From the NCBI GenBank assembly GCA_964437425.1, contig CAYTGO010000035.1:1-31993 (forward strand): a stretch of 31,993 bases of DNA. The letters are read 5' to 3'. A model generated the notes under the pieces. That model was not told the origin of the DNA. It was given only the letters and a program-made list of their open reading frames with translations, and did no database searches. This stretch comes from Scalindua sp964437425 (lineage in GTDB: Bacteria; Planctomycetota; Brocadiia; Brocadiales; Scalinduaceae). Below, piece after piece: positions 15,103-23,648 of the stretch (positions are counted from its first letter, which is position 1; each line of letters starts with the position of its first letter). Made by a program: the position numbers and the translations under genes.

Positions 15103-17769
15103 GTGAGCGAAATGATTGAAAGTGGAAGAGTTGAAGACGACTTAACATTCATAGAGGACAAAAGCTTCAACTTCGAAGATGTAGATGATCCCTACCTCCT
15201 GGAGTCCTATATTCCTGAAAAATTTAGTTTGAAAACTTCCTCTGATAATGGTCTTCAGTTGACGAAGAGAAATGAATTAAGACATGCTGTCGGAATTGTT
15301 GCTGCTCGGACATTGAGATATTTCAGTACGAACGGCGAGGGGTTTAATGTATTTCGTGCCAGGCGTATGGCAGTCTGGTGGCTCAGGCATATTTATAACA
15401 GCTTTAACTGGTGGAAGGCTTATGTGGTAAATGCTGAGGGAGAGCGGAAAGAGATGCCAATGTTGTATATAGGCGAAAGATTCGGTTCTGAGGCAGTACT
15501 TAAGGACCGCGAGGCAAATATTGTGCTTAGTGCCTTTGAGAATGATCGTAGGATTGTGGATCCGGAATCTGAGGGTGGAACTGTCTTTGCCGTCGGCTAT
15601 AGCGAAAGGCGGGGATTATTTAATTCACCTGATATGTATTGTGTGAAGACTATAGTTGGAAACAAATACAAAGGCGCTGGCGTTAACATAACCCTGGGTA
15701 TTACAAAAAACCTGACGCTTATGGCCGAAAAGCTGCTGAAAGACAAAAACGAAGAGATAACCGCACAAAATATTAATGATGAAATAAAAAAGATGAAGAT
15801 TGTGGTTCTGGACAGGCAGAGACACGAGAAACTAATAGAAACCATAAATAACTTCGGAGCAGAAGCAGTCCTTGTTAAAGAAGATGACCTGACGCCCACT
15901 TTTGCGATAACGAGGGGTGAAATTGACATGATCATAGGAGTGGGAGGTGTTCCCGAAGCGATTTTGAGTGGAATGATAGTAGATCAATTGGGCGGGGAAA
16001 TGACGTTGAGGGTATTGCCACTAAATGTGGCACAGGATGGACAGCTTATGGGAAAATTGAAGAATTGGGATCTCTTTAAAAAGAGTGAAATTGATATATT
16101 GAGTAATTTCAAGATTGTAAGACCCGGTACAGAAACGAGGGGGAAAATACCGTGGGATAAAATATTAACAATAGAAAATTTGGTAGGAGGAAAAGATGTA
16201 GTTTTTACCGCGAGCGTTATTAAGAAGACACCGTGGATAAAACTTCCTGATGGAGAAGAAGTGCCAGGGGTGCAAATTAATCCTGAAACGGGAGATGTAA
16301 AAGTATACGTGGTTCGTGTCGCAGACAATAAAGTTGAGATTGTTCCAGTTATCTACAAGACAGTAATTGGGAAATATTTAAGACAATATAGAGATAAACA
16401 AGGTGTAGATGGTGAAGCGGATTTAAGTTCACTCGTTCAATTAGGAAAGGCATATTCAGAGTTCGGTTTATTTGAAGAGGCGAGAGATTGTATCCAAAAA
16501 GCCAAAATATGCACTGGAATCAGCGATGGTATGTTACAGAGATGTAATTCAGTGTATGAATACATTGCAGGATTAGACTTCCTTACAAAAAAGTCCTTGC
16601 AGACTCCAAAAGAGATAATCGAACATTTTGAAAAATCGGGCCAATCAGACGAGGAAGATAATGAGCGGCTCAGACCAAGGAGGATGGTAAAAAGGTTTTA
16701 TGAATATCATGGAGACAAGGACTACCAGAACAAACAATATGAAGATGCTATTGAACACTATAAGAAAGCTTTAGAGTATAACCCACACGAACTGAAACTC
16801 CATCGCAAAGTGAATTCTATCCAGATGAAAGACATGATAGACGAATATTTTGAACGAATTGATAAGATATATCAGAGTCTCGATTATAAAGCGACAATGG
16901 AGCTGGAGAAATCTAAACTTGGAGTAGCACTGGAGGTTTTTTACGATAATAGTAGAAAGCTGGATTTTTCATGCAGAAATCCATGGCTTATTTTCCTGAG
17001 AAGAACTGTTTTACATGGAGAAACTCCCTCATATAAATTGGCTGTTCTAATTAAGTTATTGAAATTATATAAAATATTGAACCAGGTGAGTGATGAAGAA
17101 TTGTCTCTGTTTTTGAATACAGAATTTGGCATTAGCAAAGACGAAATAGGTATTATTATAAATTATAGAAAGGGGCATGAGAAGTTTCATTCTGTCAGCG
17201 AACTCTATTTTGTTGAAGGGTTGAGCCTGGAAGGCCTGTCAAAATTGCTGTTCCCGAAAGTAAGGATAGAGACTCAGAATGAACTGGAAGATTCTGAGAT
17301 TCCTCTGAGTATCAGTCTTGTTGAGGCGGTTGAACGAAGGTACAGAAATATCCTGGAAGAACTTAAAGATGGCGTCAAGAAGGAGGCGCAGGAACATTCA
17401 TATGCTGTGGCAGAAGCGTATCATTATGTGGGCCTTGCACTTTATGATGTAGGTGATGACGAAGGGGCGAAAATCAACTATGAAAGAGCAACAACAAAAT
17501 TTAATGAAATAATAACTAAGTTTACGGGAATAACACCTTTTAACGCACAATGTCGAATTGGTAATCTATACGAAGAGTTAGCACTATTATATGAAGATGA
17601 AAAGGCGGTTTATTACAATAAAGCGATGGATGCCTATACCTATATTATAGAGGAGCGGAGATCAAATATAATGTTTGGTTACATACGTGACTTGATGGCA
17701 ATCAAAATATGGCAGACTAAAGAGAGAGTCAATTGTATAAAGAAAGAGTTAAACTTGTTTGATTCTTAA
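15103..17769 (+). CDS. GlpX-like (class II fructose-bisphosphatase fold) protein fused to TPR and HhH regions
   Basis: An 888-aa protein whose parts I read as follows. Residues ~56-430 resemble class II fructose-1,6-bisphosphatase GlpX: AEGERKEMPMLYIGE (near 111-125), VDPESEGGT (152-160), SPDMYCVKTIVG, LDRQRHEKLIE, GVGGVPEAIL (near 278-287) and LGGEM. The family motif is normally VDPxEGT, so two extra residues sit in the metal-site loop, and GEGERDE reads AEGERKE. Catalysis may be altered or lost. Residues ~440-470 and ~530-565 are TPR-like. Residues ~675-715 (INYRKGHEKFHSVSELYFVEGLSLEGLSKL, split here by position) look like a ComEA/T2SK-type helix-hairpin-helix. More TPR-like helices end the protein. 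There is no signal peptide. Start: GTG at 15103 or ATG at 15112; neither has a strong ribosome site. Confidence 0.8.
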   Translation: MSEMIESGRVEDDLTFIEDKSFNFEDVDDPYLLESYIPEKFSLKTSSDNGLQLTKRNELRHAVGIVAARTLRYFSTNGEGFNVFRARRMAVWWLRHIYNSFNWWKAYVVNAEGERKEMPMLYIGERFGSEAVLKDREANIVLSAFENDRRIVDPESEGGTVFAVGYSERRGLFNSPDMYCVKTIVGNKYKGAGVNITLGITKNLTLMAEKLLKDKNEEITAQNINDEIKKMKIVVLDRQRHEKLIETINNFGAEAVLVKEDDLTPTFAITRGEIDMIIGVGGVPEAILSGMIVDQLGGEMTLRVLPLNVAQDGQLMGKLKNWDLFKKSEIDILSNFKIVRPGTETRGKIPWDKILTIENLVGGKDVVFTASVIKKTPWIKLPDGEEVPGVQINPETGDVKVYVVRVADNKVEIVPVIYKTVIGKYLRQYRDKQGVDGEADLSSLVQLGKAYSEFGLFEEARDCIQKAKICTGISDGMLQRCNSVYEYIAGLDFLTKKSLQTPKEIIEHFEKSGQSDEEDNERLRPRRMVKRFYEYHGDKDYQNKQYEDAIEHYKKALEYNPHELKLHRKVNSIQMKDMIDEYFERIDKIYQSLDYKATMELEKSKLGVALEVFYDNSRKLDFSCRNPWLIFLRRTVLHGETPSYKLAVLIKLLKLYKILNQVSDEELSLFLNTEFGISKDEIGIIINYRKGHEKFHSVSELYFVEGLSLEGLSKLLFPKVRIETQNELEDSEIPLSISLVEAVERRYRNILEELKDGVKKEAQEHSYAVAEAYHYVGLALYDVGDDEGAKINYERATTKFNEIITKFTGITPFNAQCRIGNLYEELALLYEDEKAVYYNKAMDAYTYIIEERRSNIMFGYIRDLMAIKIWQTKERVNCIKKELNLFDS

Positions 17770-17785
17770 AATACTTAATCAATAT

Positions 17786-19069
17786 TCATTTCAGATTTTT
17801 TCTATAAAAATAGATAGGCAGAGACAATGCTATCCCTCCAAGTGTTGCAATGATTATAATCAGTTTTACCTGTAATAAAATCCAGAAACAGGTTAAAAGA
17901 GCAAGAGAAGGTATTATATATCCTCCCGGTACCATGTAGCCTTTCGGGTTGCCCGGCCGCTTTCTCCTTAAAACAATAACAGCCAGACACGTCGGTATAT
18001 ACTGTAAAATGCTTACCAGTACACTGGAGAAAATTAAGTATTCGAATGAGCCTGTGAGAGATAGCACTAAGGTCAAAAAGGTGTTTGCGCATATTGCAAT
18101 ATAAGGGGTGTGATATTGGGGATGAATCTTTGAGAATATTTTCGGTAAAACACCATCGGAAGATAAGGCAAAAAGATTTCTCGGACCTGTCAGGGCAATA
18201 CCTGAATTTACACCGGCTATCGCAAGAAGCGCACCAATAGCAATTAATATCCCACCTGTTGGGCCTAAAAAACTTGCAGCAGCATCCGCCAGTGGTTTTT
18301 CCGATTGTGCCAAACCGGGGAGTGTGCCGGTTGCTACGGTTTGAACAAGGATGTAGATTAAAGTGGTAACAAGGATTGCAATAAAAAAGGCGACAGGTAT
18401 ATCTCTTCCGGGCTTTTTCATTTCACCTGCCGGTACCGCCAGATACTCAAATCCTGTATAGGCAAATAAGCCAATAACGATTGCTGATCCTATATTATCA
18501 ACTTTAAAAGAGAAAATTTGGCCCAAATTAGCTGCTTTGATGTGAAAAATACCAAATGCAATAAAGACAAAGATCGGTATTAATTTGCTTATTGTAAAAA
18601 AGTTTATAATTTTCGAACCGATCTTTACTCCAAGAAAATTGAGAGTCCCTAAACCTAATATAAGACTGATTATAATAATTTCTCCAATCCATCCTTCAGA
18701 GAGAGATGGAGAAACAAATCGTAAATAGAGGAGAAGGCCTCTTGCCATTGCAGCCCAACCAATTATGGCAGAAAGCCACATCATCCAGCCAACCATGAAA
18801 CCAATCATAGGACCAAAGGTATTCTTTGCATAAATATACGCGCCTCCTGTTTCCTGGTAGATTCCTCCCATTTCTGCAAAACAAAGCGCTATCGCAAGGC
18901 ATAAGAGACCACAAATGACAAATATTAAGATTGAGGACTGGCCTGCAACTGCGGCTAGTTTGCCTGGCAAAAGAAATATTCCTGCCCCAATAACGCCGTT
19001 AATCCCCAGGCAGACAATATCAAACAAATTCATAGAATGTGAAAGTTTTTGCTCTTGATTTTCTTTCAT
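17786..19069 (-). CDS. APC-superfamily amino acid permease
   Basis: A 427-aa inner-membrane transporter with about 12 hydrophobic segments. The first helix shows the family signature GINGVIGAGIFLLPG (glycine-rich GAGIF substrate-binding break), followed by the FAEMGG and ETGGAYIY sequences of helices 2-3. APC carriers of this shape move amino acids or polyamines by proton symport or exchange; the substrate is not evident. AAAGGTTC stands about 10 nt before the ATG. The gene ends 16 bp from the converging GlpX-TPR gene. Confidence 0.93.
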   Translation of the reverse strand: MKENQEQKLSHSMNLFDIVCLGINGVIGAGIFLLPGKLAAVAGQSSILIFVICGLLCLAIALCFAEMGGIYQETGGAYIYAKNTFGPMIGFMVGWMMWLSAIIGWAAMARGLLLYLRFVSPSLSEGWIGEIIIISLILGLGTLNFLGVKIGSKIINFFTISKLIPIFVFIAFGIFHIKAANLGQIFSFKVDNIGSAIVIGLFAYTGFEYLAVPAGEMKKPGRDIPVAFFIAILVTTLIYILVQTVATGTLPGLAQSEKPLADAAASFLGPTGGILIAIGALLAIAGVNSGIALTGPRNLFALSSDGVLPKIFSKIHPQYHTPYIAICANTFLTLVLSLTGSFEYLIFSSVLVSILQYIPTCLAVIVLRRKRPGNPKGYMVPGGYIIPSLALLTCFWILLQVKLIIIIATLGGIALSLPIYFYRKNLK

Positions 19070-19097
19070 GGTTGTAAGAACCTTTAATCAATTTATT

Positions 19098-19125
19098 TTG
19101 ACACGTATGTTGTTGACTATATAAT
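19098..19125 (+). promoter_or_regulatory. consensus sigma70 promoter for anmK
   Basis: TTGACA (19098-19103), 16-bp spacer, TATAAT (19120-19125): both hexamers match consensus exactly. A start near 19132 gives a leader of about 39 nt before ATG 19171. It lies in the 101-bp divergent spacer shared with the APC permease. Confidence 0.7.
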
Positions 19126-19170
19126 AATTACGATTATTGTCTGTGTATACTTCTTTTTGTTGAATACAAA

Positions 19171-20373
19171 ATGTCGATAGAAAATTTAATTCATTTAAAA
19201 GAAAAAGAGAGCCGTAATGTTATCGGTTTGATGTCCGGTACTTCGTGTGATGGCATCGATGCATGTCTGGTCAAGATAACCGGGAATGGTTTATCAACTA
19301 AAGCTGATATTATAGGATTTGAGACCTACCCTTATGAAAATGAGATAAGGGAGTTGATATTTGAAGTTTCTCACAGAGAATCCGGAACCGTTGACAAAAT
19401 TTGCCAACTGAACTTTACATTAGGTAAGTTGTTTGCCGATGCAGCCAGGCAGATTGCCGGAAAGCTGTCGATTTCACTTTCAGAGATAGACATTGTTGGC
19501 TCTCATGGACAGACAATTTATCATGTTTCCTCATTGAACGAGGGAAATGATAAGGAAGTAAGATCAACACTACAGATAGGCGAACCTTCCGTAATAGCCC
19601 AGAAGACGGGAGTAACCACTGTCGCAGATTTCAGGACAAGAGATATTGCGGCAGGGGGGGGAGGGGCGCCCCTGGTGCCCTATGCTGATTTTATATTACT
19701 CGGAAGAGATGGGATTGGACGGGCAGTTCAGAATATTGGAGGGATTTCTAATGTTACGTTTTTGCCTGCTGACGGTAACATTAAAGACATAGTTGCTTTT
19801 GATAATGGGCCTGGCAATATGATAATTGACCGGTTTGCCGAGATCATAACCGATGGAAGTTTGAAGTATGATAGAAACGGTGAGTTGGCTTCGACAGGTA
19901 AATTGAATAAAAATTTGTTAGAACGGTTGTGTGCTCATCCCTATTTATCTAAACTTCCACCAAAATCAACAGGAAGAGAGGATTTCGGTATTCAGTTTTC
20001 TGATGGTTTATATAAGGAGTTAAAACAGGAAGGCATAGACATTCATGATGCTATTGCAACAATTACAGCCTTTACGGCTAAATCTATATCGGATAGCTAT
20101 AGAAAATATATTCAACCATGCTGCAAAATAGACGAGGTCATTGTCAGCGGTGGAGGTGTAAGCAATCCTGTCTTGTTCCAGTTCTTAAAAGATTATCTCG
20201 TCGATATAAACATAAGAAAGATTGATGACTTCGGCATCCCTTCCGGTGCAAAGGAGGCGTTGGCGTTTGCTATTCTTGCCAATGAGACCGTTAGTGGAAA
20301 CCCGGGCAACATTCCATCCGCTACAGGCGCAAAGGAGAGTGTTGTCCTGGGAAAGATAATTCCCGGAAAGTAA
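19171..20373 (+). CDS. anmK: anhydro-N-acetylmuramic acid kinase
   Basis: Cytosolic kinase that hydrolyses the 1,6-anhydro ring and phosphorylates the sugar to MurNAc-6-phosphate during cell-wall recycling. Family motifs are complete: GLMSGTSCDGID at 19-30 (phosphate loop), GSHGQTIYH, ADFRTRDIAAGGGGAPLVPYAD in the middle, NIGGISNVT and FDNGPGNMIID. The 400-aa length is slightly above the usual ~370, from a short N-terminal extension and C-terminal tail. No Shine-Dalgarno is seen ahead of the ATG although the promoter is excellent. MurQ, the next enzyme, is not in the window. It is followed by ettA after 100 bp on the same strand. Confidence 0.96.
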   Translation: MSIENLIHLKEKESRNVIGLMSGTSCDGIDACLVKITGNGLSTKADIIGFETYPYENEIRELIFEVSHRESGTVDKICQLNFTLGKLFADAARQIAGKLSISLSEIDIVGSHGQTIYHVSSLNEGNDKEVRSTLQIGEPSVIAQKTGVTTVADFRTRDIAAGGGGAPLVPYADFILLGRDGIGRAVQNIGGISNVTFLPADGNIKDIVAFDNGPGNMIIDRFAEIITDGSLKYDRNGELASTGKLNKNLLERLCAHPYLSKLPPKSTGREDFGIQFSDGLYKELKQEGIDIHDAIATITAFTAKSISDSYRKYIQPCCKIDEVIVSGGGVSNPVLFQFLKDYLVDINIRKIDDFGIPSGAKEALAFAILANETVSGNPGNIPSATGAKESVVLGKIIPGK

Positions 20374-20473
20374 AATTGAATATAATTTGAAATAGTTCTT
20401 AGTATAATAGCAGCGCAGCGAAAATATAAAATTATCATGATAGTTTATTAACAAAAGAATTGAGGAAAAGTTA

Positions 20474-22159
20474 ATGAGTAATGCATCTGAAAAAATTATC
20501 TATTCAATGATGAAGGTCAGCAAATCATATGATAAAAAAACTGTGATCAAAGATATATCCCTCTCCTATTACTATGGTGCCAAGATAGGAGTACTGGGCT
20601 TGAATGGATCAGGAAAGAGTTCGCTTCTGCGAATTATGGCCGGTGTTGACAAAGAGTACAATGGAGAGGCCGGACTATCTGACGGATATACAGTAGGACA
20701 TCTTGAACAGGAGCCGTTAGTTGATTCAGAGAAAACCGTCAAGGCGGTTGTGGAAGAAGGTATGCAGGAGCTTGTTAATATTGTCAAAGAGTACAATGAA
20801 ATCAGCGAGAAGTTTGCCGAACCAATGTCAGATGATGAAATGAATAAACTTCTGGAACGTCAGGGTGAGCTTCAGGAAGAGATTGAGAAGCAGAACGCCT
20901 GGGATATCGAATCACGATTGGAAATGGCAATGGATGCACTGCGTTGCCCTCCCGGAGATACACCTGTTGCAGTCATCTCAGGGGGAGAAAAAAGGCGTGT
21001 TGCATTGTGTAGGCTTTTGTTGCAGAAGCCGGATATCCTGCTTTTGGACGAACCTACCAATCATCTCGATGCGGAAACAGTTGCCTGGCTTGAGCAGCAT
21101 CTTCAACAGTACGAAGGTACTGTGATTGCCATAACTCACGACCGTTACTTTCTTGATAATGTCGCAGGCTGGATTCTTGAATTAGATCGGGGAATGGGTG
21201 TTCCATGGAAAGGGAATTACTCTTCCTGGCTTGAACAGAAACAGAATCGGCTTAAACAGGAAGAAAAAAGTGAGACAGAACGGCAGAAAACCCTGCAGAG
21301 GGAACTGGAGTGGATCCGTATGTCCCCAAAGGGACGTCATGCAAAAGCAAAGTCGCGAATTAGTGCCTACGAATCACTTCTCAACCAGGATACCGTAAAA
21401 CAGGAGAAGGATCTTGAGCTGTTTATGCCGGCGGGTCCACGGCTTGGAACAGTAGTTATTGACGCGGAAGATGTGAGTAAAGCTTTTGGAGATCGCATCC
21501 TTTTTGAGGGGATGTCGTTCTCTCTTCCTGCTGGAGGTATTGTTGGAATTATAGGTCCGAACGGTGCGGGCAAAACAACACTCTTTAAAATGATAACGGA
21601 TCTGGAAAAACCTGATTCCGGTACCCTTAAGGTCGGCGAAACCGTTAAACTCGCTTACGTCGATCAGGGACGTGACACTCTTGATCCGGGAAAAACAATT
21701 TGGGAGATTATTTCAGGGGGCAGGGAAACTATTGAACTTGGAAAATCAGAAGTAAACTCCCGTGCCTATGTTGCTCGTTTTAATTTCTCGGGATCAGACC
21801 AGCAGAAAACTGTAGACGTACTTTCCGGCGGTGAGCGCAACCGCGTCCATCTTGCGTGCATGCTCAAGGGTGGCGCTAATGTAATACTCCTGGACGAGCC
21901 CACAAATGACCTAGACGTCAATACCATGCGGGCACTTGAAGAGGCCCTGGAAAATTTTGGAGGTTGTGCGGTTATTATTTCTCATGACCGTTGGTTTCTT
22001 GATCGTACAGCCACACATATGCTTGCGTTTGAAGGTGACGGTACAGTCAGATGGTTTGAAGGAAATTATTCAGAATATGAAGAAGACAGAAAAAAGAGGC
22101 TTGGTAAGGCCGCCGACCAACCGCATAGGATGAAATACCGGCACCTGACTAGAGAGTAA
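20474..22159 (+). CDS. ettA: energy-dependent translational throttle protein EttA (ABC-F ATPase)
   Basis: Soluble ABC-F protein that binds the ribosomal E site and gates entry into elongation according to ATP/ADP ratio. It is 561 aa, close to E. coli EttA. Two ABC domains are intact: Walker A GLNGSGKS at 42-49 with signature ISGGEKRRV and LLLDEPTNHLD; second Walker A GPNGAGKT with LSGGERNRV and ILLDEPTNDLD. The arm insertion in domain 1 (PLVDSEKTVKAVVEEGMQ onward) and the linker with WIRMSPKGRHAKAKSR match EttA rather than Uup or antibiotic-resistance ABC-F proteins. GAGGAAAAG precedes the ATG. No membrane segments. Confidence 0.96.
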   Translation: MSNASEKIIYSMMKVSKSYDKKTVIKDISLSYYYGAKIGVLGLNGSGKSSLLRIMAGVDKEYNGEAGLSDGYTVGHLEQEPLVDSEKTVKAVVEEGMQELVNIVKEYNEISEKFAEPMSDDEMNKLLERQGELQEEIEKQNAWDIESRLEMAMDALRCPPGDTPVAVISGGEKRRVALCRLLLQKPDILLLDEPTNHLDAETVAWLEQHLQQYEGTVIAITHDRYFLDNVAGWILELDRGMGVPWKGNYSSWLEQKQNRLKQEEKSETERQKTLQRELEWIRMSPKGRHAKAKSRISAYESLLNQDTVKQEKDLELFMPAGPRLGTVVIDAEDVSKAFGDRILFEGMSFSLPAGGIVGIIGPNGAGKTTLFKMITDLEKPDSGTLKVGETVKLAYVDQGRDTLDPGKTIWEIISGGRETIELGKSEVNSRAYVARFNFSGSDQQKTVDVLSGGERNRVHLACMLKGGANVILLDEPTNDLDVNTMRALEEALENFGGCAVIISHDRWFLDRTATHMLAFEGDGTVRWFEGNYSEYEEDRKKRLGKAADQPHRMKYRHLTRE

Positions 22160-22172
22160 AAAGTTGAAAATA

Positions 22173-22239
22173 CCTAAAGTTGTGTCAGAAAACAAATTTT
22201 TAACTTTAGGCACTTTAGTTCACTTAAGACACTTCAAGC
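22173..22239. repeat. degenerate 9-10-bp tandem repeat with an inverted copy
   Basis: ACTTTAGGC (22203-22211), ACTTTAGTTC (22212-22221), ACTTAAGAC (22222-22230) and ACTTCAAGC (22231-22239) run head to tail. CCTAAAGTT at 22173-22181 is an exact inverted partner of AACTTTAGG (22202-22210), giving a 9-bp stem. The element fills the spacer between the convergent ettA and SUMF1-fold genes. Confidence 0.6.
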
Positions 22240-22259
22240 TTGGATGCGGTTTTGCCGTA

Positions 22260-23384
22260 TTAGGGATTCCTTGCCAGACGGAAGCCTGTAGTACTGAACT
22301 TTTTGCTGGCCGGAAAAAAACTATTACGATCAGTCGTACGTATACCCTTATCCTTGCTACGCCAACTACCGCCGCGTATAACACGATTTTTTCCTTCCGA
22401 TGGTCCTTGCGGATCTTTATTGGAACTGATTTTATAATATTCCTTGTCATACCAGTCTGAGCACCATTCCCAGACATTTCCCGACATATCGTAAAGGCCA
22501 ATTGCATTTGGCGTCTTTCCTGCCACTCCATGCGTACGCCCCTTGGCAGTATAACCATACCATGTGTATTCTCCAATTTTATCTTCGTCGTTAGTCCCTG
22601 CCCACTGCTCCTTCAAGCCGCCACTCCTTGCTGCGTATTCCCATTCAGCTTCGGTTGGAAGACGGTAATTCATGCCTGTCTTCTCATTCAGTTTTTTTAT
22701 AAAATCCTGAGCATTATTCCAGCTCACTCTTTCAACCGGGCAGTCTGCACATTTAAATTTAGATGGATTACTGCCTGTTACATCTTCCCATTGTTTCTGG
22801 GTTACTTCGGTTTTCCCCAGATAAAAATCACCCAGGCATACCGTATGAACAGGTTTCTCATCGATGGCTCCTGTGTCAAAGATGTCGCCCATGTCGAAAC
22901 ATCCTCCTTTGATATACACCATTCCGTCCTCCGTCTCACTTGCGGCTTCTACCTTCTGCTGTTTTGATTCTGATGTCCGACGCGTTTCCTCTTTCTGTTT
23001 GTTCTCAGCATCCACGACCATGGTAATTGCATCTTCATAATATTTTCCTTCTCGTCCTACTAATGTAAGATAAACAGTAAGACTTGATAATGCGTACTCA
23101 TAGCTTCCCGTTTTATAAAGAGCTTTGCCGTAAAGAAAATGAAATTCTCCGGGCAGACTGACTCCAAGCTTCATCGCTTTCTCAAAACTCTGTACCGCAT
23201 CTTCCCATCTTCCGGCTTTCACACTCTTTGTTGCAGAATTAACCAATAAATCCAGTTGTACTTCCGGTGCCAGTTCCTTGTCATTTGCAAACACGTCTGG
23301 CATACTGGCAACCACTGCCGTCACCATTAATACCAATGAGAAAATAGAGCTGATTACAATTTGCCTGATATGTCCAATCTGCAT
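22260..23384 (-). CDS. secreted TPR plus SUMF1-fold (FGE-like, non-catalytic) protein
   Basis: ATG at 23384 is preferred over the one 45 bases upstream because AAGGAGG (23396-23402) lies 11 nt before it. The protein then begins with a short basic stretch and a hydrophobic signal (VISSIFSLVLMVTAVVAS). A TPR-like pair follows (AVQSFEKAMKLG; ALYKTGSYEYALSS), then a charged linker and the SUMF1/formylglycine-generating-enzyme fold: GGCFDMGD, KPVHTVCLGDFYLGKTEVT, VERVSWNNAQDF, RLPTEAEWEYAARSGG, YDMSGNVWEWCSDWY, RGGSW and TGFRLAR. After RGGSW the segment KDKGIRTTDRNSF lacks the two catalytic cysteines of true FGE, so sulfatase activation is unlikely. Related domains act as binding or structural modules. 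It converges with ettA. Confidence 0.85.
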   Translation of the reverse strand: MQIGHIRQIVISSIFSLVLMVTAVVASMPDVFANDKELAPEVQLDLLVNSATKSVKAGRWEDAVQSFEKAMKLGVSLPGEFHFLYGKALYKTGSYEYALSSLTVYLTLVGREGKYYEDAITMVVDAENKQKEETRRTSESKQQKVEAASETEDGMVYIKGGCFDMGDIFDTGAIDEKPVHTVCLGDFYLGKTEVTQKQWEDVTGSNPSKFKCADCPVERVSWNNAQDFIKKLNEKTGMNYRLPTEAEWEYAARSGGLKEQWAGTNDEDKIGEYTWYGYTAKGRTHGVAGKTPNAIGLYDMSGNVWEWCSDWYDKEYYKISSNKDPQGPSEGKNRVIRGGSWRSKDKGIRTTDRNSFFPASKKFSTTGFRLARNP

Positions 23385-23648
23385 TATCCGTGAATCCTCC
23401 TTATAGGTTTCGCAATATGTTTTAGTCATGCGACAATCTTAGATTTTGCAACCCAATTTGTCAATTAAATAGGCATATATTTAAGTGTTCTAACGTTTCC
23501 TTTGCAAGTCTGACTGCTTATGAATACACTTTCGTATTTCTAATTGTTGCTGTATGAAGTGTAGTATGGTAGTATTTTAACGAGTACTTTTCATTAATTT
23601 CCTTCATTACATCCTTATTTATCCTGATAAATCCTGTCTGAAAATTAT

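Noticed and set aside
22220..22576. 118-aa minus-strand ORF at the end of the SUMF1-fold gene
   Set aside because: Alternate frame of a clearly conserved domain.
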